Positions 1 to 8,365 are shown, numbered from the stretch's first letter. The stretch is 64,000 nucleotides of DNA from Allosaccharopolyspora coralli (GCF_009664835.1 NZ_CP045929.1:930001-994000); one strand, 5' to 3'. Notes: generated by a model from the letters alone, not told the origin. Made by a program: numbers and translations.

Positions 1-761
1 CCGGCGGCCAGCGGCAGCGGGTCGCGATGGGGCGTGCGATCGTCCGGAGCCCCAAGGCGTTTCTCATGGACGAGCCCCTGTCCAACTTGGACGCCAAGCT
101 CCGGGTGCAGATGCGCACCTCGGTCTCGAAGCTGCAGAAGCAGCTCGGCACCACCACCGTGTACGTCACCCACGACCAGACCGAGGCCATGACGCTCGGC
201 GACCGGGTCGTCGTGATGCGCGGCGGTCTGGTGCAGCAGGTCGGCTCGCCGCAAGAGCTCTACAGCAACCCGCACAACCTGTTCGTCGCGGGCTTCATCG
301 GCTCGCCGGCCATGAACTTCCTGCCCGGTGAGGTCGACGACGGGACGCTGCGGTGCGCGTTCGGCGACGTGCCGCTGAGTGATCGCATCCGCCGCTCGCT
401 GGAAGCCGCCGACGCGCCGCGCGAACTCGTGCTCGGCATCCGGCCGGAGCACTTCGAGGACGCCGCGCTCGTCGACGACCGTCGCAGGGGCCACACCTTC
501 ACCGACGAGGTCGAGATCGTCGAGGAGATGGGTTCCGACAAGTACGTCTACTTCACCCTGCACAGCGCGCAGGCGGAGTCGGCGCAGCTGGACGAGCTCG
601 CCGTCGACACCGGCACGTCCGATCTGCCGAGCGACCAGGCGCACGTCGTCACCCGGCTGTCGGTGGAGTCGACGGCGCGAGAGAACCAGAACGTCGAGGT
701 GTGGTTCGACCCCGACAAACTGCACCTGTTCGACCCCTCGACGGGCAACGCCGTCACCTGA
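1..761 (+). CDS. Sugar-type ABC transporter ATP-binding protein (5' partial)
   Basis: C-terminal part of the ATPase subunit of a carbohydrate importer of the MalK/UgpC/MsiK family. It hydrolyses ATP at the inner face of the membrane to drive uptake. The reading frame is open to the window edge and begins inside the ABC signature ([14 protein letters not shown]). It continues with Walker B ([11 protein letters not shown]), the H-loop (VTHDQTEAM), the family-typical [10 protein letters not shown] stretch, and a TOBE-like tail with LGIRPEH. The Walker A half lies upstream of the window, so the ATG at 27 is internal and not the start. Partner permeases are not visible and the substrate cannot be told. 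A perfect hairpin at 981-1007 lies downstream. Confidence 0.95.
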   Translation, partial: GGQRQRVAMGRAIVRSPKAFLMDEPLSNLDAKLRVQMRTSVSKLQKQLGTTTVYVTHDQTEAMTLGDRVVVMRGGLVQQVGSPQELYSNPHNLFVAGFIGSPAMNFLPGEVDDGTLRCAFGDVPLSDRIRRSLEAADAPRELVLGIRPEHFEDAALVDDRRRGHTFTDEVEIVEEMGSDKYVYFTLHSAQAESAQLDELAVDTGTSDLPSDQAHVVTRLSVESTARENQNVEVWFDPDKLHLFDPSTGNAVT

Positions 762-788
762 GGCATCGCACCCGACCTCGGACGATCC

Positions 789-849
789 GGCAAATTCGCG
801 CGAATTTGCCACCCCTCTGTCCACAGGGTGGCGAGTTGTCCACAGGGGC
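789..849. repeat. Palindrome plus two DnaA-box-like sites, copy 1
   Basis: A perfect 22-bp palindrome (GGCAAATTCGC followed by its reverse complement, 789-810) is followed by CTGTCCACA (817-825) and TTGTCCACA (836-844). The second equals the actinobacterial DnaA-box consensus; the first differs at one base. Their starts are 19 bp apart, about two helical turns. The same arrangement recurs in inverted orientation at 40192-40254. The sequence and duplication are seen directly; DnaA binding is inferred. Confidence 0.7.
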
Positions 850-980
850 GGGGCCGAAGGGTGGGGTGCAGCGCGATCGGGGGAGTGAGGGGCTGCGCGG
901 GTTGAGGCTGTGGCTCGCGAGGACGGCGTCGGGCGTGGTGTAGTTCGCTCCTTGATGTCGACGAGCCCGTAGCCAGCCTG

Positions 981-1007
981 TCGGCGGTTCCGCGACGGAA
1001 CCGCCGA
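981..1007. terminator. Perfect 12-bp hairpin between convergent genes
   Basis: TCGGCGGTTCCG, a CGA loop, then the exact reverse complement. It lies between the ABC gene (plus strand, ends 761) and the small membrane peptide gene (minus strand, ends 1031), so it could stop transcription from both sides. There is no T-tract, which is usual in high-GC actinobacteria. The GGTTCCG/CGGAACC core also occurs in the family C elements elsewhere in the window. Confidence 0.6.
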
Positions 1008-1030
1008 CCCGGACCAACCCGCGCGACCTC

Positions 1031-1129
1031 CTAGCCCTGCTGGGCGATGACGATGAACAGGGTGATGATCCAGCCCATGAGGGCGGCGGAGAGCAGGGTG
1101 AGCTTGCTGGTGACCAGACGGGTCAGCAT
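1031..1129 (-). CDS. Small membrane peptide, 32 residues
   Basis: A short gene that stands out by its signals. ATG is preceded at 5 nt by GGGAGG. The product starts with basic MLTRLVTSK and then carries one hydrophobic helix (about residues 10-29, LSAALMGWIITLFIVIAQQ). That is the shape of a single-pass membrane peptide with its N-terminus inside. No family is recognised and no partner is evident; corA begins its 3' end 380 bp upstream on the same strand. Alternatives are a chance ORF or the tail of the longer frame running to 1378, but that longer frame has no better start and a composition unlike a protein. Confidence 0.55.
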   Translation of the reverse strand: MLTRLVTSKLTLLSAALMGWIITLFIVIAQQG

Positions 1130-1509
1130 GAGTGCCTCCCGGGCGTGACAACGAAGTCCTACAGGGAAAGTCGCCTCACGATGTGGCCGACGGTTCCCGC
1201 GCGCGTTACGCGCGCAGCGCGGCGTGGCGCGGAACCGCAGTCCACACCGTGCCGGGTTTTCGCACCGCGGCACGACGTGCGACCGCGCTTCGTCGGGTGC
1301 GGCTCGCGGCGGTGGGATCGCCGGGACGGAACGGAACGGCAAGCACGGCGACCTCCCTCGCAGGCTCGTGCGGAACACGACTCACGGACTGTGGCTGGCG
1401 CGGCCACACCCGAACGACGGCCGGGTCGGGCGTCGGGACCGCAGGCGGGACGAACACGCGACTGCCCACCGGTGTGTCGGGTGAGTGGCTGCGCCCGTGA
1501 CACCGCATG
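1130..1509. other. Non-coding stretch upstream of the small peptide gene
   Basis: No convincing gene. The open frames on both strands have arginine/proline-rich, shadow-like composition. The clearest structure is an inverted repeat at 1199-1215, GCGCGCG-TTA-CGCGCGC, a candidate operator or hairpin about 70 bp upstream of the small membrane peptide start. Confidence 0.4.
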
Positions 1510-2589
1510 TCACAACCACCCGTTCTTCCGGAAGATCTTGAACAGGGCGATGCAACAGCCCAGCATCACCAGCAACGTCACCGGATATCCGAACACCGTG
1601 TTCGTCTCCGGCATGTTCTCGAAGTTCATCCCGTAGATCCCGGCGATCATCGTCGGTGTCGAGATGATCGCGACCCAAGCCGAGATCTTGCGCATGTCGG
1701 TGTTCTGCCGCAGCGTGATCTTCGCCAGCGTCGCGTCCACCAGGGTGGTCAGGAGCTCGTCGAACGAGACGACCCGCTCCGAGACCGTCGTCAGGTGGTC
1801 GTCGACGTCGCGGAAGTACGACCGCACCTGCTCGGGCACCATCGGCGTGTACCCCTCGGCGAGCCGCTTCAACGGCTTCGCCAACGGCATCACCGCGCGC
1901 CGCAGGTCCAGCACCTCGCGCTTCATCAGGTAGATCTGCTCGGCGTCGATCGTGGTACGGGGTGCGAACACCTCGGCCTCGATCGTGTCGATGTCGCCCT
2001 GGATCGCCTCGGTGACGTCGAGGTAACTGTCGACCACGTGGTCGGCGACGCCGTGCAGCACCGCTGCGGGCCCGAGCGCGAGCTGCTCGGGGTCGGACTC
2101 GAGCTGCCTGCGCACCACTCCCAGGCCCGCGTGCTTGCCGTGTCGCACCGTGATGACGAAGTCGTGGCCGACGAACGCCATCAGCTCGCCGCTCTCGACG
2201 ATCTCGCTGGTCGCGGTCAGCTTCTCGTTGGCGACGTAGCGGACCGTCTTGAGCACCATGAACACGCTGTCGTCGTAGCGGTCCAGCTTCGGCCGTTGAT
2301 GCGCGTGAACCGCGTCCTCGACGGCCAGCTCGTGCAGGCCGAACGTCTCGGCGATGCCGTTGATCTGCTGCTCGTCCGGCTCGTGCAGGCCGATCCAGAC
2401 GAACCCGGTGCCGCGGCCGCGCACTTCCTCGATCGCTTCGCCGTGCGACCAGTGGCCCGCCAGGCGATGCCCGTCGACGTACACCGCGCAGTCCACGACG
2501 GACAGCGGGCGCGACTGCGGCGGACGCGGCGCGGCGTTCTTCACGCGCGACGAGCGATGGCGCAGACCGAGCGAAGGCAGGCTGGGCAC
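1510..2589 (-). CDS. corA: CorA-type magnesium/cobalt transporter
   Basis: Inner-membrane Mg2+/Co2+ channel of the CorA family. The 359-residue product has a soluble N-terminal alpha/beta domain, a long helical stalk, and two C-terminal membrane helices. The first helix ends in the signature GIYGMNF (GMN selectivity loop, near residue 315), followed by acidic ENMPETN. The C-terminus is positively charged (IFRKNGWL). The GTG at 2589 is chosen because AGGAGG lies 5 nt upstream; the in-frame ATG at 2643 would add 18 residues without a site. The gene appears monocistronic. The neighbours give no hint of regulation, and no M-box-like RNA was noticed in the 5' region. Confidence 0.95.
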   Translation of the reverse strand: MPSLPSLGLRHRSSRVKNAAPRPPQSRPLSVVDCAVYVDGHRLAGHWSHGEAIEEVRGRGTGFVWIGLHEPDEQQINGIAETFGLHELAVEDAVHAHQRPKLDRYDDSVFMVLKTVRYVANEKLTATSEIVESGELMAFVGHDFVITVRHGKHAGLGVVRRQLESDPEQLALGPAAVLHGVADHVVDSYLDVTEAIQGDIDTIEAEVFAPRTTIDAEQIYLMKREVLDLRRAVMPLAKPLKRLAEGYTPMVPEQVRSYFRDVDDHLTTVSERVVSFDELLTTLVDATLAKITLRQNTDMRKISAWVAIISTPTMIAGIYGMNFENMPETNTVFGYPVTLLVMLGCCIALFKIFRKNGWL

Positions 2590-2943
2590 AGCGACCTCCT
2601 GGGGGGCAGACACTGGGGCGACGCGGGACTTCGGCGTTCGCATCCCGGCCGGCCTCTCGGCGGTGCCTACCGCGAGGGGATGACCTACTGGCGGAGGTCT
2701 CCGGCGGGGATGCGGCCGGTACTACACGGCAAAGCATTGTTCGAGCTGCTCACGATCCCTCACCTCCTTGTGTTGCCCACCGACCGGTGGAAAATCTCGT
2801 CAACCGAGGCGAAACGATACCTGCTCGACCGACGTGGCCGAGCAGCCCCCTTGACGCGGTGTCGCCGAAGACCGTGAACGGGTGAATTGTCGGCTTCCCG
2901 GGAGAGTGGCAATGGCGGCGCAGCTCGGGAATGCGGCAGAGGT
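2590..2943. other. Non-coding stretch between corA and the Nudix gene
   Basis: It lies upstream of corA and downstream of the Nudix gene (both minus strand), so it should hold the corA promoter. No clear hairpin, repeat or conserved box was recognised. Confidence 0.35.
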
Positions 2944-3372
2944 TCACTCCGCGGTCGGGAGGCAATTCCAGGAACGCAACAGGGCCGCGAGTCCCTCGGT
3001 CAGAGCATCCGCGGCGTCGAGTGTGGCGAAAGTCGCACTGCCCACCCACATTGCCGCGGCGGCGTCGTCGCCGGCACACGGCGTCTCCCCGCTGCTCCAA
3101 CAGGAGTAATCGGTAATCCCGTACGTCACCGACCCGGAGTGAACCGTGGTGCGTCCGACAATCGGCCCGACGGTCACCGACAGTCCCGTTTCCTCCAGGA
3201 CTTCCCGCGCCACCGCTGAACGGTCGGATTCCCCGGACTCCACTCGGCCCCCTGGCAACGACCACAAGCCGCGACGCGGCTCGTTCGCGCGGCGGACCAG
3301 CAGCAATCGTCCCTGGTCATCGTGTACCACGGCACCGACGCAGGGCAGCGGGTTCCGGTCCGATACGATCAT
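2944..3372 (-). CDS. Nudix hydrolase (MutT-like)
   Basis: Pyrophosphohydrolase of the Nudix superfamily, which cleaves nucleoside diphosphate-X substrates. The 142-residue product has the full Nudix box from about residue 47: G, five residues, E (SGE), seven residues, then REVLEETGL, so all metal-ligand glutamates are present. Upstream VGAVVHDDQGRLLLVRR and LPGG are typical of the small MutT/ADP-ribose group; the substrate cannot be read from sequence. The ATG at 3372 (MIVSDRN) fits the domain start best. An in-frame ATG at 3432 would add 20 residues of unlikely composition, and the ribosome site is weak for both. Confidence 0.88.
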   Translation of the reverse strand: MIVSDRNPLPCVGAVVHDDQGRLLLVRRANEPRRGLWSLPGGRVESGESDRSAVAREVLEETGLSVTVGPIVGRTTVHSGSVTYGITDYSCWSSGETPCAGDDAAAAMWVGSATFATLDAADALTEGLAALLRSWNCLPTAE

Positions 3373-3514
3373 CAACACGGAGCGTAGTGGGTTGGGGGCG
3401 ACTCGAAAACGACTGACCCGAGTGCGGTACAAAGCTGCCGTACAGCGCCGGAGTGCGGTACAACGGATCAGCAGCGGTATGCGTCAAAAGGTTTTTCGGA
3501 CGGGGTGCGTCACA

Positions 3515-3676
3515 GTGAACATGAAGAAAATCCTCACCTGGGCCGGGATCGCGTTTCTTCTCTTCTTCCTGATCTCCTCCCCAGCCCAGGCCAGCGATGT
3601 CGTCAACGGACTGCTCGGCAGCCTCCGGCAGGCGGCAGAGGCCGTCATCACTTTCATGCAGAACCTGTTCCAGTAA
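3515..3676 (+). CDS. Small secreted or membrane-anchored peptide
   Basis: A 53-residue product (51 from the ATG at 3521). It opens with KK and a hydrophobic segment, then SSPAQASD, which looks like a signal peptide with an AxA-type cleavage site. The mature part is only about 27 residues and forms an amphipathic helix (VVNGLLGSLRQAAEAVITFMQNLFQ region). The PH-domain membrane protein starts 18 nt downstream on the same strand, so the two are probably co-transcribed. No function is known to me. Either GTG 3515 or ATG 3521 may be the start. Confidence 0.75.
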   Translation: MNMKKILTWAGIAFLLFFLISSPAQASDVVNGLLGSLRQAAEAVITFMQNLFQ

Positions 3677-3694
3677 CCGGCGGAGGCGGGTGCC

Positions 3695-4264
3695 GTGTTC
3701 GCACCGAGGGATCCCGACGAATACCTTCTCGACACCGAGCGGCGAGTCATTCGTGTCCGCCGTCACTGGGCCCACCTGGTGTGGGACCTGTTCGAGGCGG
3801 TCGGGCTCCTGGTCGGAGTGGTCATGGTGTCCTACCTGCTGCCCGGCGGGGTCTGGTGGGCGCAGAACATCCTCTGGTACGCGGGGCTGTTCGTGCTCAT
3901 CAGGTTCGCCTACAGCGTCATCGAATGGTATGTCGAGCGCATCGTGGTCACCGACAAGCGCTTCATGATCATCACCGGCATCGTCACGTCGTCCGTGCAG
4001 ATGATGCCGATCAGCAAGGTCACCGACCTCACGTATCACCGCAGCGTCGCGGGCCGCGCGTTCGGCTACGGCACCATGGTCGTTGAATCCGCAGGTCAGA
4101 TCCAGGCGCTCAACAAGATCGAGTACCTGCCGAACCCCGAAGAGGTTTTCGACGCCATCTCGCACCTGGTGTTCGGGGACAAGAAGGTGCAGCAGGACCG
4201 CTTCTCCATGCTCAAGGCCCGGCGCGCCGCGGTCGGCGCACGCAAGTCCAAGCTCGCCAAGTAA
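3695..4264 (+). CDS. PH-domain membrane protein (bPH2/DUF304-like)
   Basis: A 189-residue protein. The N-terminus is soluble and charged, and two membrane helices follow at about residues 34-52 and 60-77. After these comes a bacterial PH-like domain whose strand pattern is recognisable from VERIVVTDKRFMIITGIVT and ISKVTDLTYHRSVAGRAFGYGTMVVESAG. The C-terminus is lysine/arginine-rich. Such proteins sit in the cytoplasmic membrane and their role is mostly unknown. The start is GTG with GGAGG about 9 nt upstream. It follows the small secreted peptide gene closely, and a hairpin repeat at 4322-4372 probably ends the transcript. Confidence 0.85.
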   Translation: MFAPRDPDEYLLDTERRVIRVRRHWAHLVWDLFEAVGLLVGVVMVSYLLPGGVWWAQNILWYAGLFVLIRFAYSVIEWYVERIVVTDKRFMIITGIVTSSVQMMPISKVTDLTYHRSVAGRAFGYGTMVVESAGQIQALNKIEYLPNPEEVFDAISHLVFGDKKVQQDRFSMLKARRAAVGARKSKLAK

Positions 4265-4321
4265 GTGGTGGTGCGGGGTTGACGTGCGTGGTTCCGTCGC
4301 GCAGCTCTCCTCACTCCGATG

Positions 4322-4372
4322 GGGCGAGCGGCACTCTCGCCTCGTGTGGTGAGGCGAGAGTGCCGTTCGCCC
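4322..4372 (+). terminator. Hairpin of the AGTGCCGTTCGCC repeat family
   Basis: Two 22-nt arms with one mismatch flank a 7-nt loop (GTGTGGT). The right arm starts GAGGCGAGAGTGCCGTTCGC. It lies 58 bp after the PH-domain gene and resembles the repeats at 11397-11515 and 30151-30338. The stem would act as a terminator; its recurrence after other genes suggests a mobile or duplicated terminator module. Confidence 0.6.
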
Positions 4373-4400
4373 GGCTTAGGGTTTCGGGTTGGGTCGGCCG

Positions 4401-5285
4401 ATGGGTGACACTGGGGGCGTGGCTATCGACCTGCACACGCACTCGACCGAGTCCGACGGCACCGACACGCCTACCGAACTCGTCGCCGCGGCCGCGGCGG
4501 CAGGGCTCGACGTCGTCGCCCTCACCGACCACGACACCACGGCCGGGTGGGCGGAAGCCGAACGCGCCGTGCGTGACCAGGCCGGCCACGTGCGGGTCGT
4601 CCCCGGCGCCGAACTCTCCTGCCAGTGCCCGGACGGGCAGGGCCGCCACATCACCGTCCACATGCTGGCCTACCTGTTCGATCCGCGGTCCGAGGCGCTC
4701 GTCGCCGAACAGGCCCGGCTCCGAGCCGAACGCCGCACGCGGCTGCGCGTCATGGCCACCCGGATGGCCGACGACGGCTTTCCTGTCGATCCGGACGCGC
4801 TGATGGACGCGCTCCCCGAGGATTCACCCGGCGGACGGCCGCACCTCGCCCGCATGCTCGTCCAGGCCGGTGCCGCCGAGGACGTCAACGACGCGTTCGC
4901 CCGCTACCTCGGCAACCACGGCCGCTACTATCTGCCGCGCACCGACACTCCGGTCTTCAAGGCCGTCGACATGATCGCCGAGGCGGGAGGGGTGACCGTT
5001 CTCGCGCATCCGTTCGCGACCGCGCGCGGCCGGACGGTCTCGGCACGGACCATCGCCGAACTCGCGGCGGCAGGACTCAGCGGTGTCGAGATCGACCATC
5101 CCGATCACGACAGCGACGCGCGGGAGCAGCTCCGCGAGATCGCCGGGACTCTCGACCTCGTGCCCACCGGCAGCAGCGATTACCACGGGACGAACAAGAC
5201 GATTCCGCTCGGAGCCGAGACCACCGATCCCGAATCGCTGGACCGGTTGGCGCAACGCGCCACCGGCAGCAAGATCTTCGGGTGA
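4401..5285 (+). CDS. PHP-domain phosphoesterase (RNase AM/YciV-like)
   Basis: Metal-dependent phosphoesterase of the PHP family. The closest characterised relatives hydrolyse 3',5'-nucleotide bisphosphates or trim the 5' ends of RNA. All PHP motifs are visible: DLHTHSTESDG at the N-terminus, LTDHDT near residue 40, a central helical insert, VTVLAHPF near residue 198, GVEIDHPDHD and TGSSDYHG near the C-terminus. Together they supply the His/Asp/Glu ligands of a trinuclear site. The start is uncertain between ATG 4401 and GTG 4419; the ATG at 4389 is less likely. A RecB-family nuclease gene follows at 50 bp, so a shared nucleic-acid role is possible but unproven. Confidence 0.9.
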   Translation: MGDTGGVAIDLHTHSTESDGTDTPTELVAAAAAAGLDVVALTDHDTTAGWAEAERAVRDQAGHVRVVPGAELSCQCPDGQGRHITVHMLAYLFDPRSEALVAEQARLRAERRTRLRVMATRMADDGFPVDPDALMDALPEDSPGGRPHLARMLVQAGAAEDVNDAFARYLGNHGRYYLPRTDTPVFKAVDMIAEAGGVTVLAHPFATARGRTVSARTIAELAAAGLSGVEIDHPDHDSDAREQLREIAGTLDLVPTGSSDYHGTNKTIPLGAETTDPESLDRLAQRATGSKIFG

Positions 5286-5334
5286 TCCTCGGGTCGCGTC
5301 CTGGGCGGCCCGTTCCCGTGCGTACTGTGGAAGG

Positions 5335-6180
5335 GTGCAGGGGCAACTCGGTCTTGAAGGCATCCCGGCCGAGCTGGTGCGGATCACGCCCGCTCGGCTG
5401 AACACCTGGGCCGCGTGTCCCCGCCGGTACCGGATGGCGTATGTCGATCGGCCGACGCCGCCCCGCGCCGGACCGCACGTCGAAGCCACCGTCGGCGCCG
5501 CGGTCCACAACGCGCTCAAGGCGGTGTCGGAACTTCCCGCCACGCAGCGCACGTCCGAGAAGGCCGTGTCCGAGCTCCGCCGCTGTTGGAAGCACGACGG
5601 TTTTCGCGACCGCACTCAGTCGGTGCGGCACCGTGATCGCGCCGCAGGGTGGCTCTCCGAGTACGTCGCGGGCCGGGACGGGGATCTCTCGCCGCTCGCC
5701 GTCGAGCGGTGGGTCTCCGCGCCGGCTGGCTCGATCATCGCCGAAGGCCGTGTCGACCGCGTCGACCAGCGCGGCGAGGAGATCGTGGTGGTCGACTACA
5801 AGACCGGCAGGCACGTGCCCGAGACCGACGACGCCCGCACGTCGCGAGCGCTCGCGCTGTACGCGATCGCGGCTCGCCGCACCTTCCGCAAGCCGTGTCG
5901 CCGGGTCGAGCTGCACCATGTGCCGAGCTCAACCGTAGCCTCGTGGGAGCACACCGAGGATTCCCTCGCCGAGCACCTCGCCGACGCGGGGCAGACTGCC
6001 GGGCGGATCGGCCGTGCCACCGAGGCACACGCGGCCGGCGAGGATCGCGACGTCTGGTTCCCGCCGCGCACCGGCGGGCACTGCTCGCGCTGCGACTTTC
6101 CGGCACACTGCCCGGAGGGCACACAGGCCGCACCGGACCTGGCGCCATGGGCGAAGGTGGAGCGCGACGATGCGACCTGA
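5335..6180 (+). CDS. Stand-alone RecB-family PD-(D/E)XK nuclease
   Basis: A 281-residue nuclease-like protein of the PDDEXK_1/Cas4-RecB group. The N-terminus carries RLNTWAACPRRYRMAYVD, the first cysteine-containing helix of such domains. The catalytic core is EGRVDRVDQRG followed by IVVVDYKTG (D..D-x-K). A C-terminal CSRCDFPAHC supplies three further cysteines for a possible iron-sulfur staple. The start is GTG 5335; a TACTGT box at 5323-5328 would put the transcript start at the GTG, so the message may be leaderless. Its stop overlaps the next start. It probably acts in DNA repair or end processing, but the partner is unknown. Confidence 0.88.
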   Translation: MQGQLGLEGIPAELVRITPARLNTWAACPRRYRMAYVDRPTPPRAGPHVEATVGAAVHNALKAVSELPATQRTSEKAVSELRRCWKHDGFRDRTQSVRHRDRAAGWLSEYVAGRDGDLSPLAVERWVSAPAGSIIAEGRVDRVDQRGEEIVVVDYKTGRHVPETDDARTSRALALYAIAARRTFRKPCRRVELHHVPSSTVASWEHTEDSLAEHLADAGQTAGRIGRATEAHAAGEDRDVWFPPRTGGHCSRCDFPAHCPEGTQAAPDLAPWAKVERDDAT

Positions 6181-6727
6181 CGAGCACCCGGGACGTGCCC
6201 ACGACGGGCGGCCGCGACGCCGGCCCACCGCGAGCCCGCCGCCGCAACAGCCACCGCCGTATCGGCAAGCCTCTCCGCACCAGTCACCGCACCGGCAGCC
6301 GGTGCGCCCTCCGAGGGCGACCCGGCCGGAGCGCACGCTGCACGAGCCGCAACCTCACCGGTGGGACGAGCAGCAACCGCGCGGGTGGGACGAGCAGGCT
6401 CACCGGCGCGACGAGCGAGAGCCCGTGGGGCGTCCCCTGCGGCGCGGCCCCAGTGCGGGTGGGCTCGCCGCACGCGGGTTCACGGGTTCACTCGCGGCGG
6501 GGTTCACGCTGCTGTCGGTCTTCCTCATCGCGGTACAGTTCTGGGCCACCGGCAATGGGCAGAGCGGCCCCGGCATCCCTGCGGTCGTGTCGCACTGCGT
6601 CGCGGCGGTTGCCGCGCTCGCACTGCAGGCGACCGCCGACCGCAGAACCGGAGCGGTGGCCGCGGGATACGCGCTCGGAGTGGTCGCAGTGGTGATCGGC
6701 TCGCTGTGGTTCTGGTGGTGGGCCTGA
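6170..6727 (+). CDS. Proline-rich two-helix membrane protein
   Basis: A 185-residue protein whose start overlaps the end of the RecB-like gene, with GGAG 8 nt upstream, so translation is probably coupled. The first half is disordered and rich in Pro, Arg, His and Gln, with three imperfect WDEQ-type repeats near residues 62-80. The second half has three hydrophobic stretches (about residues 104-123, 135-148 and 157-184, the last ending VIGSLWFWWWA). No family is recognised. It looks like a small membrane protein with a basic cytoplasmic tail. Confidence 0.75.
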   Translation: MRPDEHPGRAHDGRPRRRPTASPPPQQPPPYRQASPHQSPHRQPVRPPRATRPERTLHEPQPHRWDEQQPRGWDEQAHRRDEREPVGRPLRRGPSAGGLAARGFTGSLAAGFTLLSVFLIAVQFWATGNGQSGPGIPAVVSHCVAAVAALALQATADRRTGAVAAGYALGVVAVVIGSLWFWWWA

Positions 6728-6730
6728 GAA

Positions 6731-6830
6731 CGCATTGTGGAACTGGGGTGGGTGGTCCCGGTCCCAAGCCGCTCACCGTGCTCGGGCAGAGCGCGCGAGA
6801 CCATGCCCTGAACGGGCATCAGGACCAGAG
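6731..6830. repeat. Family A element, internally deleted copy
   Basis: Begins with the family A end GCATTGTGGAACTGGGGTGG and goes on to GCTCACCGTGCTCGG, which matches the right part of the full copies. The central CTTGAGTA region is missing. It ends with a hairpin ATGCCC-TGAAC-GGGCAT (6803-6819). It lies between convergent genes, so it may also serve as a terminator. Confidence 0.6.
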
Positions 6831-6849
6831 CAGAGACAGGCACTGATCC

Positions 6850-8049
6850 TCAGCGCAGAGCGACAAGCGTGTCGCCGCGCTGTTCCAGCACGGTGTCTCC
6901 GAGCACGGCGACCTCGACGGGACCGTCGAACCCACCGCGATCGACGGGGATCATCGTCTCGCGAGCTCCCGATCTCGGGTCGATCACCGCGAGCCCGTTC
7001 CGCACGGGCACCAGCAGCTTGCCCGCGAACAACGCCCCCGAGCCGAGCGTGTCGGGCACGGTCCACAGCGGGGTGAACGAGTTCGGTGCCAGGGCGACGG
7101 TGTCCCGGCCGGTGAACCAGGTGAGCGGCTCACCGGGTGTGGTCGCCTCCACGCGAACCTCGTCCGGCGGCAACGCCTCCGTCCGAGCCGGGAACGATTG
7201 TCGGCGGTTCCCGTCCGTGTCGTAGACCGCGACCTCGCCGCGGTCGCGGAGAACGGCCGCGACGAACTGCTGGGAGACCGCGACGATGCTCGCGTCTGCG
7301 CTGCCGAGAGCGACGGAGAGCACCTGCTCCGGTTGTTCGTCGTCCTCGGGGCGCGCCTTGATCACCGTGATTCGGTCACTCTGCTCGCCGGGACATGCCT
7401 CCACGAGCCCCACCCGGTCGTCACCGACTCCGACCGACACCGTCCGGCACCCCGGGCGCGGAAGGTTGTTGCCTGCGTTCTTCGGTGCCGCCGGAACGCC
7501 GTACTGCTGGGTACGCACCAGGTCCGAGCGCCAACTCTCCACGATGCCGGTTCCGGTGGCGGTCACGTACGTGCCGTCGCTGAGCAGCCGGGTTCCGAGT
7601 TCGGCGTCGGAGTTGCGCTGCGGACCGCGTGTGCCGGTCGCGCCCTCCAACGCCGTGACCTCGCTGCAGCCGTCGCCTTTCCGGTGCACGGCGATCGCAC
7701 CGCGCCACTCGGCGCCGACCGTGCACAGCGGGAGATCGCGCGCGTAGCGCCACTGCTCCTCGCCGGTTCGCGGATCGTGGCCGCGCACGGTGGAGCCGTC
7801 ACCGGTGATCACCCCCGGTCCTGCGGTCACCGGCTCGGGTGTCGCCCCGCTGGGGGCGCGCCATGCCTCGGTGAGTTCGGGCGGGACGGCGACGGGCTGT
7901 TCCGGTGCGGGGATCCGAGGCGAGATCTCGGAGAGGGTGGCGCGCGCGTCGCTGGTGACCCACACCACGGTCGTCGCGACGACAGCCGCCACGACCAGCA
8001 CCACGACCGCGACGAGATCCGCTCTGGTGCGCCGTTCCGGCCCTGCCAC
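6850..8049 (-). CDS. Membrane-anchored PQQ-like beta-propeller protein
   Basis: A 399-residue protein with a short basic cytoplasmic start, one membrane helix (LVAVVVLVVAAVVATTVVWV, about residues 11-30) and a large outside domain. That domain has repeated blade motifs such as GHDPRTGEEQWRY, VAVYDTDG and LAVIDPRSGARE, typical of PQQ/quinoprotein-like beta-propellers. Four cysteines (CTV, CSE, CRT, CPG) may form disulphides. It probably binds a ligand or partner in the cell wall; no enzymatic residues are evident. GTG 8049 is chosen for the GGGGGA 7 nt upstream; upstream in-frame GTGs at 8055 and 8067 are alternatives. As I recall, a similar gene neighbours the DEAD-box helicase gene in mycobacteria. 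Confidence 0.8.
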   Translation of the reverse strand: MAGPERRTRADLVAVVVLVVAAVVATTVVWVTSDARATLSEISPRIPAPEQPVAVPPELTEAWRAPSGATPEPVTAGPGVITGDGSTVRGHDPRTGEEQWRYARDLPLCTVGAEWRGAIAVHRKGDGCSEVTALEGATGTRGPQRNSDAELGTRLLSDGTYVTATGTGIVESWRSDLVRTQQYGVPAAPKNAGNNLPRPGCRTVSVGVGDDRVGLVEACPGEQSDRITVIKARPEDDEQPEQVLSVALGSADASIVAVSQQFVAAVLRDRGEVAVYDTDGNRRQSFPARTEALPPDEVRVEATTPGEPLTWFTGRDTVALAPNSFTPLWTVPDTLGSGALFAGKLLVPVRNGLAVIDPRSGARETMIPVDRGGFDGPVEVAVLGDTVLEQRGDTLVALR

Positions 8050-8168
8050 AGTCACGTCCCCCGGCACTTCCTCGTCCGCTATTCCTTCGCCGAGCTTAGA
8101 GGGTGCCCGGAGTGATCTGGGTCGGTGGTTCCGTGGCGGAACCATCCCGGATGTCCTCTCAGCTCAGA

Positions 8169-8365
8169 GGGCGTTTGGAACTGAGGTGGGTGCTCCGGTA
8201 CCGCCGTCCCAGTTCGTGCCTCGCGGCGTTGGGGTCCTCTTGAGTACCAGGCGTACGCGGCGAGAACCCCTGCCTTGCGAGGCACGAACTGGGACGCCGG
8301 AGCCCCTCACCGTGCCCCGGCTGATCACGTATGACCGTGCCCTACGGGCACACAAGCAAATGTCC
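8169..8365. repeat. Family A element, full copy 1
   Basis: About 197 bp. The left end is GGGCGTTTGGAACTG and the right end CAAATGTCC. The core contains CTCTTGAGTACCAGGCGTAC, CCTGCCTTGCGAGGC, and a GTGCCC-TAC-GGGCAC hairpin near the right end. It fills the gap upstream of the propeller gene and downstream of the helicase gene. A family C fragment (GGTTCCGTGGCGGAACC) adjoins at 8128. The full copies at 28021 and 35652 match along their length. Confidence 0.75.

Noticed and set aside
1132-1636. Overlapping plus- and minus-strand frames of 86-163 codons
   Set aside because: Arginine-rich shadow composition, no ribosome sites, and they contradict each other.
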